Of a stretch of DNA of 64,000 nucleotides, positions 62,114 to 64,000 are shown piece by piece; the first letter of the stretch is position 1, and each line of letters starts with the position of its first letter. Source of the stretch: Roseibacillus sp. (lineage in GTDB: Bacteria > Verrucomicrobiota > Verrucomicrobiia > Verrucomicrobiales > Akkermansiaceae). The notes beneath the pieces are model-generated. The model saw only the letters and a list, made by a program, of their open reading frames with translations, searched no databases and was not told the DNA's origin. The stretch covers positions 35,194 through 99,193 of the forward strand of contig JAPKFB010000007.1 in assembly GCA_028821775.1 (NCBI GenBank), read 5' to 3'. The position numbers were made by a program, and so were the translations under genes.

Positions 62114-63361
62114 ATGAGCGACGAAACAGGCAAGAAATCGAATCAGGAAGAGCAGGTGAACATCGGGCGCAGATCGTTCGTGAAGGGTGCGGCTGCAGCG
62201 GGGGTGTTTCAAATCGTGGCGCCTCATGTGCTGGGGGGACCCAAGCACACTCCTCCCAGTGAGACCTTTGGCGCAGCCTTGATCGGGGCGGGCGGGCGGG
62301 GGCCGGGAACCTTTGGCGATTTGAGCGGGAGGCACAAGCTGGCCATCCGTGAGATCGCGCGATGCGATGTGAAATGGGTCGGGAAGGCGGACAACAAGAC
62401 GCGCTACACCGATTTCCGGCGCCTCCTTGAGCGCAAGGACATCGACATTGTAGCGATTGCGACCCCGCCGCATTGGCATGCGCTGATCTCGATCGCGGCG
62501 ATGGAAGCCGGGAAGGACGTGGTGTGCGAGAAACCGATGACGCGTTTTATTGCGGAAGGGCGTGCGGTGCTGGAGACCGCTCGGCGAACCAAGCAAATTT
62601 TTCAAATTGGGACCTACGGACGATTCGAGCAGAAGACCGAGATGCGGAAGATCATTCGCGCGGGTTTTGCGAAGGGTCGGGAGGTGAGAATTATTCGAAG
62701 GGGCGGCTTCAAGGTCGGGCAGTGGTCGGGTCCGATCCAAATCGATCCCCGGCCCGTTCCCGATTACCTCGATTGGGAGATGTATTGCGGACCATCGCCT
62801 CTGAAGCCGTTTCATCCACCGCGCTTCGGCGGGATGCATCGAGGCTACTGGGACTACGATGGCGGCGGACTGACTGACATGGGGCAACACCATCTTGATC
62901 CGCTCTGCTTTGCGATGGGCAAGGACGATGAGCATCCGGTCGAGATTACGGCGCACGCTCCGCCAGCCCATCCCGAGGTGACAGGGATGTGGGGATGGTC
63001 TCGCCTGGCTTATGCAGATGGCGTGGAGTTGATTTTGGAAAGCGGCGAGTGGGGTAAACCGCATGGACTTAAGGAGAAAGGGATCGGACGGGGTGACCTG
63101 ACCGAGGCGGAGCGCAGGCAACTCGATGAGATTCCCGATGAGGATCCCCTCGTTGGTTTCGGGGAGGCGGTGAAGACACGGGTGCAGGCTGGTGGAAATG
63201 CCGACACCTCCCATCACTCGGTGTGCCTCATGCACCTCACCAATCTCGCAATTCGGACGGGTCGGACGATCAAGTTTGATCCTGAGAAAGAGGTCGCGAT
63301 TGGGGATGAGGGTGCCAATCGTCTGATCAATCAACCCATGCGGGCGCCTTGGCATCTGTAG
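62114..63361 (+). CDS. Gfo/Idh/MocA family oxidoreductase, Tat-exported
   Basis: 415 residues. GAGGAAAGG just before ATG 62114 is a strong ribosome site. The twin-arginine signal is GRRSFVKGAAAAGVFQIVAP. NAD fold: FGAALIGAGGRGPGTFGDL. The catalytic motif is VCEKPMTRF, with ATPPHWHALISI before it, and GQHHLDPLCFAMGKD later matches the His region of the family. It resembles the neighbour on the opposite strand only in family, with lower sequence similarity. The two may oxidise different sugars, or form part of one pathway from a shared promoter region. A HEAT-repeat gene follows after 34 bases. Confidence 0.92.
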   Translation: MSDETGKKSNQEEQVNIGRRSFVKGAAAAGVFQIVAPHVLGGPKHTPPSETFGAALIGAGGRGPGTFGDLSGRHKLAIREIARCDVKWVGKADNKTRYTDFRRLLERKDIDIVAIATPPHWHALISIAAMEAGKDVVCEKPMTRFIAEGRAVLETARRTKQIFQIGTYGRFEQKTEMRKIIRAGFAKGREVRIIRRGGFKVGQWSGPIQIDPRPVPDYLDWEMYCGPSPLKPFHPPRFGGMHRGYWDYDGGGLTDMGQHHLDPLCFAMGKDDEHPVEITAHAPPAHPEVTGMWGWSRLAYADGVELILESGEWGKPHGLKEKGIGRGDLTEAERRQLDEIPDEDPLVGFGEAVKTRVQAGGNADTSHHSVCLMHLTNLAIRTGRTIKFDPEKEVAIGDEGANRLINQPMRAPWHL

Positions 63362-63395
63362 GAATTGTGGGAAATCAATTGGTAGAATTAGAGTC

Positions 63396-63926
63396 ATGCC
63401 TGAAAAAACAGTGAGGAAAAGTCCCTTCGTGGATCGAGTGCCCGCGTTGCGCAACAAGAAGTGGGGAGGGATGGAGAACAAGGAGTCCGAGGCCCTCGGA
63501 TCCGAAATCCTGAAGGCTGGGAAGCCGGCGGTGCAGGAGATCATGGCGGGACTGCAGGAGGTTGATAACGGGAGCGATTGGAAGGAACGCCTTCTCCTCC
63601 ACATGCTGGTGACCGATCTCAGCGTCCCGGAACGGAAGAAGGAGCGGGGGATGCTCGCCGCCACCTTCGTGGAGGAGGCCGCAAGTGATCGGCCTGCCTC
63701 AGTGAGGGCCTTCCTGATCCAGGAGCTTCGATTGATTGCGGAGGAGAGCGTGGTCCCCAAGCTTGTGCCGCTGCTGCGGGACAAGAGTCCGCTGGTGGTC
63801 GACGCGGCGGCGGCGGCCATGGTTTCGATCGGCGAGGGCGCGCGCAAACCGCTGCAAGAGGCGCTGAAGGGCGCGGAGAATCATTCCAAGAGCGCGATCA
63901 AGCATGCCTTGAATCAACTTGGGTAA
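63396..63926 (+). CDS. HEAT-repeat protein, cytoplasmic
   Basis: 176 residues without a signal peptide. Helical repeats are visible: NKESEALGSEILKAGKPAVQ, RPASVRAFLIQELRLIAEES and VPLLRDKSPLVVDAAAAAMV, followed by SIGEGARKPLQEALKGAENH. These are HEAT/PBS-lyase-like repeats that mediate protein contacts. It is 34 bases downstream of the second Gfo/Idh gene and probably co-transcribed. A Tat-exported oxidoreductase with a cytoplasmic helper would be unusual, so the link may be incidental. The gene ends 74 bases before the window edge. Confidence 0.8.
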   Translation: MPEKTVRKSPFVDRVPALRNKKWGGMENKESEALGSEILKAGKPAVQEIMAGLQEVDNGSDWKERLLLHMLVTDLSVPERKKERGMLAATFVEEAASDRPASVRAFLIQELRLIAEESVVPKLVPLLRDKSPLVVDAAAAAMVSIGEGARKPLQEALKGAENHSKSAIKHALNQLG

Positions 63927-64000
63927 GGGTGCCTGCGCGGCTCTTGCTGTCAGGGCCTCCGGGCGCCGACTCGAAAGAAGAGGCGTCCGCGTGGGCTCAG

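Noticed and set aside
62096..63847. A 583-codon open frame antisense to the second Gfo/Idh gene and the HEAT gene
   Set aside because: It spans two real plus-strand genes and the gap between them, and has no family features.
1..64000. General reassignment of TGA to Trp or Gly
   Set aside because: Many intact genes here end in TGA (for example 1274, 10695, 13248, 33009), and four-base ATGA overlaps use it as a stop.
1..64000. tRNA genes or CRISPR arrays in the longer gaps
   Set aside because: No T-loop-like GTTCGA context with a cloverleaf, and no regularly spaced direct repeats, were found by eye in the intergenic regions.

Overview
The window reads as a chromosome segment from a free-living member of the PVC superphylum, most probably Verrucomicrobiota. 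The reasons are the combination of families: DUF1592/DUF1588 cytochrome-like and DUF1552 proteins in tandem, a PVC-type heme-binding CxxCH protein behind an SGNH protein, Tat-exported Gfo/Idh/MocA oxidoreductases, a sulfatase, CRTAC/ASPIC-UnbV propellers, a PEP-CTERM protein, and large secreted proteins ending in a 'DLxxW ... RF(V/Y)R' module. The DNA is GC-rich. No rRNA, tRNA, CRISPR array or prophage was seen.

Layout. 0-7 kb: the 3' end of a TPR-sulfotransferase, then two secreted minus-strand multidomain enzymes (type I phosphodiesterase with LamG modules; endonuclease/exonuclease/phosphatase). 7-9 kb: an esterase and a glucose/sorbosone dehydrogenase-like protein. 9-20 kb: a plus-strand run of sulfatase, DUF1592-type protein, DUF1552 protein, a long CRTAC/ASPIC-UnbV/redoxin/TPR protein whose frame contains one TGA, and a secreted coiled-coil protein. 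20-23 kb: a HEAT-repeat protein between degraded genes and a 160-bp MITE-like element. 23-32 kb: plus-strand secreted or degradative enzymes (transglutaminase-esterase fusion, CBM9-like protein, DUF455/ATP-grasp fusion, double hydrolase, ceramidase-like protein). 32-34 kb: hflK-hflC. 34-41 kb: small metabolic genes (histone-deacetylase-like amidohydrolase, aldo/keto reductase, flavin/PLP oxidase-fold protein, DedA/TVP38, methyltransferase) mixed with gene remnants. 41-49 kb: one giant secreted lamin-tail/CotH/beta-helix protein. 50-53 kb: an ABC exporter with a DUF1854 partner. 53-64 kb: PhoD phosphatase, SGNH protein, PVC-type heme protein, a lipoprotein, two Gfo/Idh oxidoreductases and a HEAT protein.

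The main candidate for something undescribed is at 16483-16515. The propeller gene is interrupted by a single in-frame TGA. Six calcium-type VCBS motifs lie before it and the seventh lies after it, in the same frame. Immediately downstream the mRNA can fold into a compact hairpin with a GGUCG apical loop, resembling the bacterial SECIS of fdhF. This suggests a selenocysteine-containing CRTAC/ASPIC-UnbV/thioredoxin-like protein. A nonsense mutation or sequencing error is the alternative.

Otherwise the region looks like a scavenging and degradation repertoire (sulfate esters, phosphodiesters, lipids, sugars) with many exported proteins. At least six gene remnants show ongoing gene decay between intact operons.
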